From assembly GCA_036924085.1 (NCBI GenBank), contig JAVGWX010000011.1, positions 92,817,819-92,881,818 on the forward strand: a DNA stretch of 64,000 nt, in the 5' to 3' direction. The notes below the pieces were generated by a model. That model ran no database searches. It worked only from the letters and a program-made list of their open reading frames with translations, and was not told the origin of the DNA. Both the position numbers and the translations under genes were made by a program. The stretch comes from Ariolimax columbianus (taxonomy: Eukaryota > Mollusca > Gastropoda > Stylommatophora > Arionidae). Below, piece after piece: positions 39,101 through 55,060 of the stretch (within the stretch, counting starts at the first letter, position 1; the number at the start of each line of letters is the position of its first letter).

Positions 39101-42100
39101 GAATGGTGACACTAGTTATGTGTGTGAATGATGACATTAGTTATGTGTGTGAATGGTGATACTAGTTATGTGTGTGTATGTTGATACTAGTTATGTGTGT
39201 GTATGGTGATACTAGTTATGTGTGTGTATGGTGATACTAGTTATGTGTGTGTATGGTGATACTAGTTATGTGTGTGTATGGTGATACTAGTTATGTGTGT
39301 GTATGGTGATACTAGTTATGTGTGTGTATGGTGATTCTAGTTATGTGTGTGTATGGTGATACTAGTTACGTGTGTGAATGGTTACATTAGTTATGTGTGT
39401 GAATGGTGATATTAGTTATGTGTGTGAATGGTGACATTAGTTATATGTGTGAATGGTGACATTAGTTATGTGTGTGAATGGTGACACTAGTTATGTGTGT
39501 GAATGATGACATTAGTTATGTGTGTGAATGGTGATACTAGTTATGTGTGTGTATGTTGATACTAGTTATGTGTGTGTATGGTGATACTAGTTATGTGTGT
39601 GTATGGTGATACTAGTTATGTGTGTGAATGGCGACATTAGTTATGTGTGTGAATGGTGACATTAGTTATGTGTGTGAATGGTGACACTAGTTATGTGTGT
39701 GAATGGTGACACTAGTTGTGTGTGTGAATGGTGACATTAGTTATGTGTGTGAAGGGTGACATTAGTTATGTGTGTGAATGGTGACACTAGTTATGTGTGT
39801 GAATGGTGACACTAGTTATGTGTGTGAATGGTGACACTAGTTATGTGTGTGAATGGTGACATTAGTTATGTATGTGAATGATGACATTAGTTATATGTGT
39901 GAATGGTGACACTAGTTATGTGTGTGAAGGGTGACATTAGTTATGTATGTGAATGATGACATTAGTTATGTGTGTGAATGGTGATACTAGTTATGTGTGT
40001 GTATGTTGATACTAGTTATGTGTGTGTATGGTGATACTAGTTATGTGTGTGTATGGTGATACTAGTTATGTGTGTGTATGTTGATACTAGTTATGTGTGT
40101 GTATGGTGATACTAGTTATGTGTGTGTATGGTGATACTAGTTATGTGTGTGTATGGTGATACTAGTTATGTGTGTGTATGGTGATACTAGTTATGTGTGT
40201 ATGGTGATACTAGTTATGTGTGTGTATGGTGATACTAGTTATGTGTGTGTATGGTGATACTAGTTATGTGTGTGTATGGTGATACTAGTTACGTGTGTGA
40301 ATGGTTACATTAGTTATGTGTGTGAATGGTGATATTAGTTATGTGTGTGAATGGTGACACTAGTTATGTGTGTGAATGGTGACACTAGTTGTGTGTGTGA
40401 ATGGTGACATTAGTTATGTGTGTGAATGGGGACATTAGTTATGTGTGTCAATGGTGACACTAGTTATATGTATGAATGGTGATACTAGTTATGTGTGTGA
40501 ATGGTGACATTAGTTATGTGTGTGAATGGTGACATTAGTTATGTGTGTGAATGGTGACATTAGTTATGTATGTGAATGATGACATTAGTTATGTGTGTGA
40601 ATGGTGATACTAGTTATGTGTGTGTATGTTGATACTAGTTATGTGTGTGTATGGTGATACTAGTTATGTGTGTGTATGGTGATACTAGTTATGTGTGTGT
40701 ATGGTGATACTAGTTACGTGTGTGAATGGTTACATTAGTTATGTGTGTGAATGGTGATATTAGTTATGTGTGTGAATGGTGACATTAGTTATGTGTGTGA
40801 ATGGTGACATTAGTTATGTGTGTGAATGGTGACATTAGTTATATGTGTGAATGGTGACACTAGTTATGTGTGTGAATGGTGACATTAGTTATGTATGTGA
40901 ATGATGAGATTAGTTATGTGTGTGAATGGTGATACTAGTTATGTGTGTGTATGTTGATACTAGTTATGTGTGTGTAGGGTGATACTAGTTATGTGTGTGT
41001 ATGGTGATACTAGTTATGTGTGTGTATGGTGATACTAGTTATGTGTGTGTATGGTGATACTAGTTATGTGTGTGTATGGTGATACTAGTTATGTGTGTGT
41101 ATGGTGATACTAGTTATGTGTGTGTATGGTGATACTAGTTACGTGTGTGAATGGTTACATTAGTTATGTGTGTGAATGGTGATATTAGTTATGTGTGTGA
41201 ATGGTGACATTAGTTATGTGTGTGAATGGTGACATTAGTTATGTGTGTGAATGGTGACGTTAGTTATATGTGTGAATGGTGACATTAGTTATGTGTGTGA
41301 ATGGCGACATTAGTTATGTGTGTGAATGGTGACATTAGTTATGTGTGTGAATGGTGACATTAGTTATGTGTGTGAATGGTGACACTAGTTATGTGTGTGA
41401 ATGGTGACACTAGTTATGTGTGTGTATGTTGATACTAGTTATGTGTGTGTATGGTGATACTAGTTATGTGTGTGTATGGTGATACTAGTTATGTGTGTGT
41501 ATGGTGATACTAGTTATGTGTGTGTATGGTGATACTAGTTATGTGTGTGTATGGTGATACTAGTTACGTGTGTTAATGGTTACATTAGTTATGTGTGTGA
41601 ATGGTGATATTAGTTATGTGTGTGAATGGTGACATTAGTTATGTGTGTGAATGGTGACATTAGTTATGTGTGTGAATGGTGACATTAGTTATATGTGTGA
41701 ATGGTGACATTAGTTATGTGTGTGAATGGCGATATTAGTTATGTGTGTGAATGGTGACATTAGTTATGTGTGTGAATGGTGACACTAGTTATGTGTGTGA
41801 ATGGTGACACTAGTTATGTGTGTGTATGTTGATACTAGTTATGTGTGTGTATGGTGATACTAGTTATGTGTGTGTATGGTGATACTAGTTATGTGTGTGT
41901 ATGGTGATACTAGTTATGTGTGTGTATGGTGATACTAGTTATGTGTGTGTATGGTGATACTAGTTATGTGTGTGTATGGTGATACTAGTTACGTGTGTGA
42001 ATGGTTACATTAGTTATGTGTGTGAATGGTGATATTAGTTATGTGTGTGAATGGTGACATTAGTTATGTGTGTGAATGGTGACATTAGTTATGTGTGTGA

Positions 42101-42440
42101 ATGGTGACGTTAGTTATATGTGTGAATGGTGACATTAGTTATGTGTGTGAATGGCGACATTAGTTATGTGTGTGAATGGTGACATTAGTTATGTGTGTGA
42201 ATGGTGACATTAGTTATGTGTGTGAATGGTGACATTAGTTATGTGTGTGAATGGTGACACTAGTTATGTGTGTGAATGGTGACACTAGTTGTGTGTGTGA
42301 ATGGTGACATTAGTTATGTGTGTGAAGGGTGACATTAGTTATGTGTGTGAATGGTGACACTAGTTATGTGTGTGAATGGTGACACTAGTTATGTGTGTGA
42401 ATGGTGACACTAGTTATGTGTGTGAATGGTGACATTAGTT

Positions 42441-43690
42441 ATGTATTTTAATGATGACATTAGTTATATGTGTGAATGGTGACACTAGTTATGTGTGTGA
42501 AGGGTGACATTAGTTATGTATGTGAATGATGACATTAGTTATGTGTGTGAATGGTGATACTAGTTATGTGTGTGTATGTTGATACTAGTTATGTGTGTGT
42601 ATGGTGATACTAGTTATGTGTGTGTATGGTGATACTAGTTATGTGTGTGTATGTTGATACTAGTTATGTGTGTGTATGGTGATACTAGTTATGTGTGTGT
42701 ATGGTGATACTAGTTATGTGTGTGTATGGTGATACTAGTTATGTGTGTGTATGGTGATACTAGTTATGTGTGTGTATGGTGATACTAGTTATGTGTGTGT
42801 ATGGTGATACTAGTTACGTGTGTTAATGGTTACATTAGTTATGTGTGTGAATGGTGATATTAGTTATGTGTGTGAATGGTGACATTAGTTATGTGTGTGA
42901 ATGGTGACATTAGTTATGTGTGTGAATGGTGACATTAGTTATATGTGTGAATGGTGACATTAGTTATGTGTGTGAATGGCGATATTAGTTATGTGTGTGA
43001 ATGGTGACATTAGTTATGTGTGTGAATGGTGACACTAGTTATGTGTGTGAATGGTGACACTAGTTATGTGTGTGTATGTTGATACTAGTTATGTGTGTGT
43101 ATGGTGATACTAGTTATGTGTGTGTATGGTGATACTAGTTATGTGTGTGTATGGTGATACTAGTTATGTGTGTGTATGGTGATACTAGTTATGTGTGTGT
43201 ATGGTGATACTAGTTATGTGTGTGTATGGTGATACTAGTTACGTGTGTGAATGGTTACATTAGTTATGTGTGTGAATGGTGATATTAGTTATGTGTGTGA
43301 ATGGTGACATTAGTTATGTGTGTGAATGGTGACATTAGTTATGTGTGTGAATGGTGACGTTAGTTATATGTGTGAATGGTGACATTAGTTATGTGTGTGA
43401 ATGGCGACATTAGTTATGTGTGTGAATGGTGACATTAGTTATGTGTGTGAATGGTGACATTAGTTATGTGTGTGAATGGTGACATTAGTTATGTGTGTGA
43501 ATGGTGACACTAGTTATGTGTGTGAATGGTGACACTAGTTGTGTGTGTGAATGGTGACATTAGTTATGTGTGTGAAGGGTGACATTAGTTATGTGTGTGA
43601 ATGGTGACACTAGTTATGTGTGTGAATGGTGACACTAGTTATGTGTGTGAATGGTGACACTAGTTATGTGTGTGAATGGTGACATTAGTT
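42441..43690. repeat. 25-bp array, recent 1250-bp tandem duplication
   Basis: The private variant ATGTATTTTAATGATGAC occurs only at 42441 and 43691, exactly 50 units apart, with the same sequence of variants on both sides. It records one recent duplication of 1250 bp. Confidence 0.85.
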
Positions 43691-46600
43691 ATGTATTTTA
43701 ATGATGACATTAGTTATATGTGTGAATGGTGACACTAGTTATGTGTGTGAAGGGTGACATTAGTTATGTATGTGAATGATGACATTAGTTATGTGTGTGA
43801 ATGGTGATACTAGTTATGTGTGTGTATGTTGATACTAGTTATGTGTGTGTATGGTGATACTAGTTATGTGTGTGTATGGTGATACTAGTTATGTGTGTGT
43901 ATGTTGATACTAGTTATGTGTGTGTATGGTGATACTAGTTATGTGTGTGTATGGTGATACTAGTTATGTGTGTGTATGGTGATACTAGTTATGTGTGTGT
44001 ATGGTGATACTAGTTATGTGTGTATGGTGATACTAGTTATGTGTGTGTATGGTGATACTAGTTATGTGTGTGTATGGTGATACTAGTTATGTGTGTGTAT
44101 GGTGATACTAGTTACGTGTGTGAATGGTTACATTAGTTATGTGTGTGAATGGTGATATTAGTTATGTGTGTGAATGGTGACACTAGTTATGTGTGTGAAT
44201 GGTGACACTAGTTGTGTGTGTGAAGGGTGACATTAGTTATGTGTGTGAATGGGGACATTAGTTATGTGTGTCAATGGTGACACTAGTTATATGTATGAAT
44301 GGTGATACTAGTTATGTGTGTGAATGGTGACATTAGTTATGTGTGTGAATAGTGACATTAGTTATGTGTGTGAATGGTGACATTAGTTATGTATGTGAAT
44401 GATGACATTAGTTATGTGTGTGAATGGTGATACTAGTTATGTGTGTGTATGTTGATACTAGTTATGTGTGTGTATGGTGATACTAGTTATGTGTGTGTAT
44501 GGTGATACTAGTTATGTGTGTGTATGGTGATACTAGTTACGTGTGTGAATGGTTACATTAGTTATGTGTGTGAATGGTGATATTAGTTATGTGTGTGAAT
44601 GGTGACATTAGTTATGTGTGTGAATGGTGACATTAGTTATGTGTGTGAATGGTGACATTAGTTATATGTGTGAATGGTGACACTAGTTATGTGTGTGAAT
44701 GGTGACATTAGTTATGTATGTGAATGATGAGATTAGTTATGTGTGTGAATGGTGATACTAGTTATGTGTGTGTATGTTGATACTAGTTATGTGTGTGTAG
44801 GGTGATACTAGTTATGTGTGTGTATGGTGATACTAGTTATGTGTGTGTATGGTGATACTAGTTATGTGTGTGTATGGTGATACTAGTTATGTGTGTGTAT
44901 GGTGATACTAGTTATGTGTGTGTATGGTGATACTAGTTATGTGTGTGTATGGTGATACTAGTTACGTGTGTGAATGGTTACATTAGTTATGTGTGTGAAT
45001 GGTGATATTAGTTATGTGTGTGAATGGTGACATTAGTTATGTGTGTGAATGGTGACATTAGTTATGTGTGTGAATGGTGACGTTAGTTATGTGTGTGAAT
45101 GGTGACATTAGTTATGTGTGTGAATGGCGACATTAGTTATGTGTGTGAATGGTGACATTAGTTATGTGTGTGAATGGTGACATTAGTTATGTGTGTGAAT
45201 GGTGACACTAGTTATGTGTGTGAATGGTGACACTAGTTATGTGTGTGTATGTTGATACTAGTTATGTGTGTGTATGGTGATACTAGTTATGTGTGTGTAT
45301 GGTGATACTAGTTATGTGTGTGTATGGTGATACTAGTTATGTGTGTGTATGATGATACTAGTTATGTGTGTGTATGGTGATACTAGTTACGTGTGTTAAT
45401 GGTTACATTAGTTATGTGTGTGAATGGTGATATTAGTTATGTGTGTGAATGGTGACATTAGTTATGTGTGTGAATGGTAACATTAGTTATGTGTGTGAAT
45501 GGTGACATTAGTTATATGTGTGAATGGTGACATTAGTTATGTGTGTGAATGGCGATATTAGTTATGTGTGTGAATGGTGACATTAGTTATGTGTGTGAAT
45601 GGTGACACTAGTTATGTGTGTGAATGGTGACACTAGTTATGTGTGTGTATGTTGATACTAGTTATGTGTGTGTATGGTGATACTAGTTATGTGTGTGTAT
45701 GGTGATACTAGTTATGTGTGTGTATGGTGATACTAGTTATGTGTGTGTATGGTGATACTAGTTATGTGTGTGTATGGTGATACTAGTTATGTGTGTGTAT
45801 GGTGATACTAGTTACGTGTGTGAATGGTTACATTAGTTATGTGTGTGAATGGTGATATTAGTTATGTGTGTGAATGGTGACATTAGTTATGTGTGTGAAT
45901 GGTGACATTAGTTATGTGTGTGAATGGTGACGTTAGTTATATGTGTGAATGGTGACATTAGTTATGTGTGTGAATGGCGACATTAGTTATGTGTGTGAAT
46001 GGTGACATTAGTTATGTGTGTGAATGGTGACATTAGTTATGTGTGTGAATGGTGACACTAGTTATGTGTGTGAATGGTGACACTAGTTATGTGTGTGTAT
46101 GTTGATACTAGTTATGTGTGTGTATGGTGATACTAGTTATGTGTGTGTATGGTGATACTAGTTATGTGTGTGTATGGTGATACTAGTTATGTGTGTGTAT
46201 GGTGATACTAGTTATGTGTGTGTATGGTGATACTAGTTACGTGTGTTAATGGTTACATTAGTTATGTGTGTGAATGGTGATATTAGTTATGTGTGTGAAT
46301 GGTGACATTAGTTATGTGTGTGAATGGTGACATTAGTTATGTGTGTGAATGGTGACATTAGTTATATGTGTGAATGGTGACATTAGTTATGTGTGTGAAT
46401 GGCGATATTAGTTATGTGTGTGAATGGTGACATTAGTTATGTGTGTGAATGGTGACATTAGTTATGTGTGTGAATGGTGACACTAGTTATGTGTGTGAAT
46501 GATGACATTAGTTATGTGTGTGAATGGTGATACTAGTTATGTGTGTGTATGTTGATACTAGTTATGTGTGTGTATGGTGATACTAGTTATGTGTGTGTAT

Positions 46601-47540
46601 GGTGATACTAGTTATGTGTGTGTATGGTGATACTAGTTATGTGTGTGTATGGTGATACTAGTTATGTGTGTGTATGGTGATACTAGTTATGTGTGTGTAT
46701 GGTGATTCTAGTTATGTGTGTGTATGGTGATACTAGTTACGTGTGTGAATGGTTACATTAGTTATGTGTGTGAATGGTGATATTAGTTATGTGTGTGAAT
46801 GGTGACATTAGTTATATGTGTGAATGGTGACATTAGTTATATGTGTGAATGGTGACACTAGTTATGTGTGTGAATGATGACATTAGTTATGTGTGTGAAT
46901 GGTGATACTAGTTATGTGTGTGTATGTTGATACTAGTTATGTGTGTGTATGGTGATACTAGTTATGTGTGTGTATGGTGATACTAGTTATGTGTGTGTAT
47001 GGTGATACTAGTTATGTGTGTGTATGGTGATACTAGTTATGTGTGTGTATGGTGATTCTAGTTATGTGTGTGTATGGTGATACTAGTTACGTGTGTGAAT
47101 GGTTACATTAGTTATGTGTGTGAATGGTGATATTAGTTATGTGTGTGAATGGTGACATTAGTTATGTGTGTGAATGGTGACATTAGTTATGTGTGTGAAT
47201 GGTGACATTAGTTATGTGTGTGAATGGTGACATTAGTTATGTATGTGAATGATGACATTAGTTATGTGTGTGAATGGTGATACTAGTTATGTGTGTGTAT
47301 GTTGATACTAGTTATGTGTGTGTATGGTGATACTAGTTATGTGTGTTTATGGTGATACTAGTTATGTGTGTGTATGGTGATACTAATTATGTGTGTGTAT
47401 GTTGATACTAGTTATGTGTGTGTATGGTGATACTAGTTACGTGTGTGAATGGTTACATTAGTTATGTGTGTGAATGGTGATATTAGTTATGTGTGTGAAT
47501 GGTGACATTAGTTATGTGTGTGAATGGTGACATTAGTTAT

Positions 47541-49940
47541 GTGTGTGAAAGGTGACATTAGTTATGTATGTGAATGATGACATTAGTTATGTGTGTGAAT
47601 GGTGATACTAGTTATGTGTGTGTATGTTGATACTAGTTATGTGTGTGTATGGTGATACTAGTTATGTGTGTGTATGGTGATACTAGTTATGTGTGTGAAT
47701 GGCGACATTAGTTATGTGTGTGAATGGTGACATTAGTTATGTGTGTGAATGGTGACACTAGTTATGTGTGTGAATGGTGACACTAGTTGTGTGTGTGAAT
47801 GGTGACATTAGTTATGTGTGTGAAGGGTGACATTAGTTATGTGTGTGAATGGTGACACTAGTTATGTGTGTGAATGGTGACACTAGTTATGTGTGTGAAT
47901 GGTGACACTAGTTATGTGTGTGAATGGTGACATTAGTTATGTATGTGAATGATGACATTAGTTATATGTGTGAATGGTGACACTAGTTATGTGTGTGAAG
48001 GGTGACATTAGTTATGTATGTGAATGATGACATTAGTTATGTGTGTGAATGGTGATACTAGTTATGTGTGTGTATGTTGATACTAGTTATGTGTGTGTAT
48101 GGTGATACTAGTTATGTGTGTGTATGGTGATACTAGTTATGTGTGTGTATGTTGATACTAGTTATGTGTGTGTATGGTGATACTAGTTATGTGTGTGTAT
48201 GGTGATACTAGTTATGTGTGTGTATGGTGATACTAGTTACGTGTGTTAATGGTTACATAAGTTATGTGTGTGAATGGTGATATTAGTTATGTGTGTGAAT
48301 GGTGACATTAGTTATGTGTGTGAATGGTAACATTAGTTATGTGTGTGAATGGTGACATTAGTTATATGTGTGAATGGTGACATTAGTTATGTGTGTGAAT
48401 GGCGATATTAGTTATGTGTGTGAATGGTGACATTAGTTATGTGTGTGAATGGTGACACTAGTTATGTGTGTGAATGGTGACACTAGTTATGTGTGTGTAT
48501 GTTGATACTAGTTATGTGTGTGTATGGTGATACTAGTTATGTGTGTGTATGGTGATACTAGTTATGTGTGTGTATGGTGATACTAGTTATGTGTGTGTAT
48601 GGTGATACTAGTTATGTGTGTGTATGGTGATACTAGTTATGTGTGTGTATGGTGATACTAGTTACGTGTGTGAATGGTTACATTAGTTATGTGTGTGAAT
48701 GGTGATATTAGTTATGTGTGTGAATGGTGACATTAGTTATGTGTGTGAATGGTGACATTAGTTATGTGTGTGAATGGTGACGTTAGTTATATGTGTGAAT
48801 GGTGACATTAGTTATGTGTGTGAATGGCGACATTAGTTATGTGTGTGAATGGTGACATTAGTTATGTGTGTGAATGGTGATACTAGTTATGTGTGTGTAT
48901 GTTGATACTAGTTATGTGTGTGTATGGTGATACTAGTTATGTGTGTGTATGGTGATACTAGTTATGTGTGTGTATGGTGATACTAGTTATGTGTGTGTAT
49001 GGTGATACTAGTTATGTGTGTGTATGGTGATACTAGTTATGTGTGTGTATGGTGATTCTAGTTATGTGTGTGTATGGTGATACTAGTTACGTGTGTGAAT
49101 GGTTACATTAGTTATGTGTGTGAATGGTGATATTAGTTATGTGTGTGAATGGTGACATTAGTTATATGTGTGAATGGTGACATTAGTTATATGTGTGAAT
49201 GGTGACATTAGTTATGTGTGTGAATGGTGACACTAGTTATGTGTGTGAATGATGACATTAGTTATGTGTGTGAATGGTGATACTAGTTATGTGTGTGTAT
49301 GTTGATACTAGTTATGTGTGTGTATGGTGATACTAGTTATGTGTGTGTATGGTGATACTAGTTATGTGTGTGTATGGTGATACTAGTTATGTGTGTGTAT
49401 GGTGATACTAGTTATGTGTGTGTATGGTGATACTAGTTATGTGTGTGTATGGTGATTCTAGTTATGTGTGTGTATGGTGATACTAGTTACGTGTGTGAAT
49501 GGTTACATTAGTTATGTGTGTGAATGGTGATATTAGTTATGTGTGTGAATGGTGACATTAGTTATGTGTGTGAATGGTGACATTAGTTATGTGTGTGAAT
49601 GGTGACATTAGTTATGTGTGTGAATGGTGACATTAGTTATGTATGTGAATGATGACATTAGTTATGTGTGTGAATGGTGATACTAGTTATGTGTGTGTAT
49701 GTTGATACTAGTTATGTGTGTGTATGGTGATACTAGTTATGTGTGTGTATGGTGATACTAGTTATGTGTGTGTATGGTGATACTAATTATGTGTGTGTAT
49801 GTTGATACTAGTTATGTGTGTGTATGGTGATACTAGTTACGTGTGTGAATGGTTACATTAGTTATGTGTGTGAATGGTGATATTAGTTATGTGTGTGAAT
49901 GGTGACATTAGTTATGTGTGTGAATGGTGACATTAGTTAT
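47541..49940. repeat. 25-bp array, recent 2400-bp tandem duplication
   Basis: The private variant GTGTGTGAAAGGTGAC occurs at 47541 and 49941, exactly 96 units apart, with the same flanking variants. The copies differ slightly: a GTGTGTTTATGG unit near 47341 is ordinary in the second copy. Confidence 0.85.
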
Positions 49941-52900
49941 GTGTGTGAAAGGTGACATTAGTTATGTATGTGAATGATGACATTAGTTATGTGTGTGAAT
50001 GGTGATACTAGTTATGTGTGTGTATGTTGATACTAGTTATGTGTGTGTATGGTGATACTAGTTATGTGTGTGTATGGTGATACTAGTTATGTGTGTGAAT
50101 GGCGACATTAGTTATGTGTGTGAATGGTGACATTAGTTATGTGTGTGAATGGTGACACTAGTTATGTGTGTGAATGGTGACACTAGTTGTGTGTGTGAAT
50201 GGTGACATTAGTTATGTGTGTGAAGGGTGACATTAGTTATGTGTGTGAATGGTGACACTAGTTATGTGTGTGAATGGTGACACTAGTTATGTGTGTGAAT
50301 GGTGACACTAGTTATGTGTGTGAATGGTGACATTAGTTATGTATGTGAATGATGACATTAGTTATATGTGTGAATGGTGACACTAGTTATGTGTGTGAAG
50401 GGTGACATTAGTTATGTATGTGAATGATGACATTAGTTATGTGTGTGAATGGTGATACTAGTTATGTGTGTGTATGTTGATACTAGTTATGTGTGTGTAT
50501 GGTGATACTAGTTATGTGTGTGTATGGTGATACTAGTTATGTGTGTGTATGTTGATACTAGTTATGTGTGTGTATGGTGATACTAGTTATGTGTGTGTAT
50601 GGTGATACTAGTTATGTGTGTGTATGGTGATACTAGTTATGTGTGTGTATGGTGATACTAGTTATGTGTGTATGGTGATACTAGTTATGTGTGTATAGTG
50701 ATACTAGTTATGTGTGTGTATGGTGATACTAGTTATGTGTGTGTATGGTGATACTAGTTACGTGTGTGAATGGTTACATTAGTTATGTGTGTGAATGGTG
50801 ATATTAGTTATGTGTGTGAATGGTGACACTAGTTATGTGTGTGAATGGTGACACTAGTTGTGTGTGTGAATGGTGACATTAGTTATGTGTGTGAATGGGG
50901 ACATTAGTTATGTGTGTCAATGGTGACACTAGTTATATGTATGAATGGTGATACTAGTTATGTGTGTGAATGGTGACATTAGTTATGTGTGTGAATGGTG
51001 ACATTAGTTATGTGTGTGAATGGTGACATTAGTTATGTATGTGAATGATGACATTAGTTATGTGTGTGAATGGTGATACTAGTTATGTGTGTGTATGTTG
51101 ATACTAGTTATGTGTGTGTATGGTGATACTAGTTATGTGTGTGTATGGTGATACTAGTTATGTGTGTGTATGGTGATACTAGTTGTGTGTGTGTATGGTG
51201 ATACTAGTTATGTGTGTGTATGGTGATACTAGTTATGTGTGTGTATGGTGATACTAGTTACGTGTGTGAATGGTTACATTAGTTATGTGTGTGAATGGTG
51301 ATATTAGTTATGTGTGTGAATGGTGACATTAGTTATGTGTGTGAATGGTGACATTAGTTATGTGTGTGAATGGTGACATTAGTTATATGTGTGAATGGTG
51401 ACACTAGTTATGTGTGTGAATGGTGACATTAGTTATGTATGTGAATGATGAGATTAGTTATGTGTGTGAATGGTGATACTAGTTATGTGTGTGTATGTTG
51501 ATACTAGTTATGTGTGTGTAGGGTGATACTAGTTATGTGTGTGTATGGTGATACTAGTTATGTGTGTGTATGGTGATACTAGTTATGTGTGTGTATGGTG
51601 ATACTAGTTATGTGTGTGTATGGTGATACTAGTTATGTGTGTGTATGGTGATACTAGTTATGTGTGTGTATGGTGATACTAGTTACGTGTGTGAATGGTT
51701 ACATTAGTTATGTGTGTGAATGGTGATATTAGTTATGTGTGTGAATGGTGACATTAGTTATGTGTGTGAATGGTGACATTAGTTATGTGTGTGAATGGTG
51801 ACGTTAGTTATATGTGTGAATGGTGACATTAGTTATGTGTGTGAATGGCGACATTAGTTATGTGTGTGAATGGTGACATTAGTTATGTGTGTGAATTGTG
51901 ACATTAGTTATGTGTGTGAATGGTGACACTAGTTATGTGTGTGAATGGTGACACTAGTTGTGTGTGTGAATGGTGACATTAGTTATGTATGTGAATGATG
52001 ACATTAGTTATATGTGTGAATGGTGACACTAGTTATGTGTGTGAATGGTGACATTAGTTATGTATGTGAATGATGACATTAGTTATGTGTGTGAATGGTG
52101 ATACTAGTTATGTGTGTGTATGTTGATACTAGTTATGTGTGTGTATGGTGATACTAGTTATGTGTGTGTATGGTGATACTAGTTATGTGTGTGTATGGTG
52201 ATACTAGTTGTGTGTGTGTATGGTGATACTAGTTATGTGTGTGTATGGTGATACTAGTTATGTGTGTGTATGGTGATACTAGTTACGTGTGTGAATGGTT
52301 ACATTAGTTATGTGTGTGAATGGTGATATTAGTTATGTGTGTGAATGGTGACATTAGTTATGTGTGTGAATGGTGACATTAGTTATGTGTGTGAATGGTG
52401 ACATTAGTTATATGTGTGAATGGTGACACTAGTTATGTGTGTGAATGGTGACATTAGTTATGTATGTGAATGATGAGATTAGTTATGTGTGTGAATGGTG
52501 ATACTAGTTATGTGTGTGTATGTTGCTACTAGTTATGTGTGTGTAGGGTGATACTAGTTATGTGTGTGTATGGTGATACTAGTTATGTGTGTGTATGGTG
52601 ATACTAGTTATGTGTGTGTATGGTGATACTAGTTATGTGTGTGTATGGTGATACTAGTTATGTGTGTGTATGGTGATACTAGTTACGTGTGTGAATGGTT
52701 ACATTAGTTATGTGTGTGAATGGTGATATTAGTTATGTGTGTGAATGGTGACATTAGTTATGTGTGTGAATGGTGACATTAGTTATGTGTGTGAATGGTG
52801 ACGTTAGTTATATGTGTGAATGGTGACATTAGTTATGTGTGTGAATGGCGACATTAGTTATGTGTGTGAATGGTGACATTAGTTATGTGTGTGAATGGTG

Positions 52901-55060
52901 ACATTAGTTATGTGTGTGAATGGTGACACTAGTTATGTGTGTGAATGGTGACACTAGTTGTGTGTGTGAATGGTGACATTAGTTATGTGTGTGAATGGGG
53001 ACATTAGTTATGTGTGTCAATGGTGACACTAGTTATATGTATGAATGGTGATACTAGTTATGTGTGTGAATGGTGACATTAGTTATGTGTGTGAATGGTG
53101 ACATTAGTTATGTGTGTGAATGGTGACATTAGTTATGTATGTGAATGATGACATTAGTTATGTGTGTGAATGGTGATACTAGTTATGTGTGTGTATGTTG
53201 ATACTAGTTATGTGTGTGTATGGTGATACTAGTTATGTGTGTGTATGGTGATACTAGTTATGTGTGTGTATGGTGATACTAGTTATGTGTGTGTATGGTG
53301 ATACTAGTTACGTGTGTGAATGGTTACATTAGTTATGTGTGTGAATGGTGATATTAGTTATGTGTGTGAATGGTGACATTAGTTATGTGTGTGAATGGTG
53401 ACATTAGTTATGTGTGTGAATGGTGACATTAGTTATATGTGTGAATGGTGACACTAGTTATGTGTGTGAATGGTGACATTAGTTATGTATGTGAATGATG
53501 AGATTAGTTATGTGTGTGAATGGTGATACTAGTTATGTGTGTGTATGTTGATACTAGTTATGTGTGTGTAGGGTGATACTAGTTATGTGTGTGTATGGTG
53601 ATACTAGTTATGTGTGTGTATGGTGATACTAGTTATGTGTGTGTATGGTGATACTAGTTATGTGTGTGTATGGTGATACTAGTTATGTGTGTGTATGGTG
53701 ATACTAGTTATGTGTGTGTATGGTGATACTAGTTACGTGTGTGAATGGTTACATTAGTTATGTGTGTGAATGGTGATATTAGTTATGTGTGTGAATGGTG
53801 ACATTAGTTATGTGTGTGAATGGTGACATTAGTTATGTGTGTGAATGGTGACGTTAGTTATATGTGTGAATGGTGACATTAGTTATGTGTGTGAATGGCG
53901 ACATTAGTTATGTGTGTGAATGGTGACATTAGTTATGTGTGTGAATGGTGACATTAGTTATGTGTGTGAATGGTGACACTAGTTATGTGTGTGAATGGTG
54001 ACACTAGTTGTGTGTGTGAATGGTGACATTAGTTATGTATGTGAATGATGACATTAGTTATATGTATGAATGGTGACACTAGTTATGTGTGTGAATGGTG
54101 ACATTAGTTATGTATGTGAATGATGACATTAGTTATGTGTGTGAATGGTGATACTAGTTATGTGTGTGTATGTTGATACTAGTTATGTGTGTGTATGGTG
54201 ATACTAGTTATGTGTGTGTATGGGGATACTAGTTGTGTGTGTGTATGGTGATACTAGTTATGTGTGTGTATGGTGATACTAGTTATGTGTGTGTATGGTG
54301 ATACTAGTTACGTGTGTGAATGGTTACATTAGTTATGTGTGTGAATGGTGATATTAGTTATGTGTGTGAATGGTGACATTAGTTATGTGTGTGAATGGTG
54401 ACATTAGTTATGTGTGTGAATGGTGACATTAGTTATATGTGTGAATGGTGACACTAGTTATGTGTGTGAATGGTGACATTAGTTATGTATGTGAATGATG
54501 AGATTAGTTATGTGTGTGAATGGTGATACTAGTTATGTGTGTGTATGTTGATACTAGTTATGTGTGTGTAGGGTGATACTAGTTATGTGTGTGTATGGTG
54601 ATACTAGTTATGTGTGTGTATGGTGATACTAGTTATGTGTGTGTATGGTGATACTAGTTATGTGTGTGTATGGTGATACTAGTTATGTGTGTGTATGGTG
54701 ATACTAGTTATGTGTGTGTATGGTGATACTAGTTACGTGTGTGAATGGTTACATTAGTTATGTGTGTGAATGGTGATATTAGTTATGTGTGTGAATGGTG
54801 ACATTAGTTATGTGTGTGAATGGTGACATTAGTTATGTGTGTGAATGGTGACGTTAGTTATATGTGTGAATGGTGACATTAGTTATGTGTGTGAATGGCG
54901 ACATTAGTTATGTGTGTGAATGGTGACATTAGTTATGTGTGTGAATGGTGACATTAGTTATGTGTGTGAATGGTGACACTAGTTATGTGTGTGAATGGTG
55001 ACACTAGTTGTGTGTGTGAATGGTGACATTAGTTATGTATGTGAATGATGACATTAGTTA

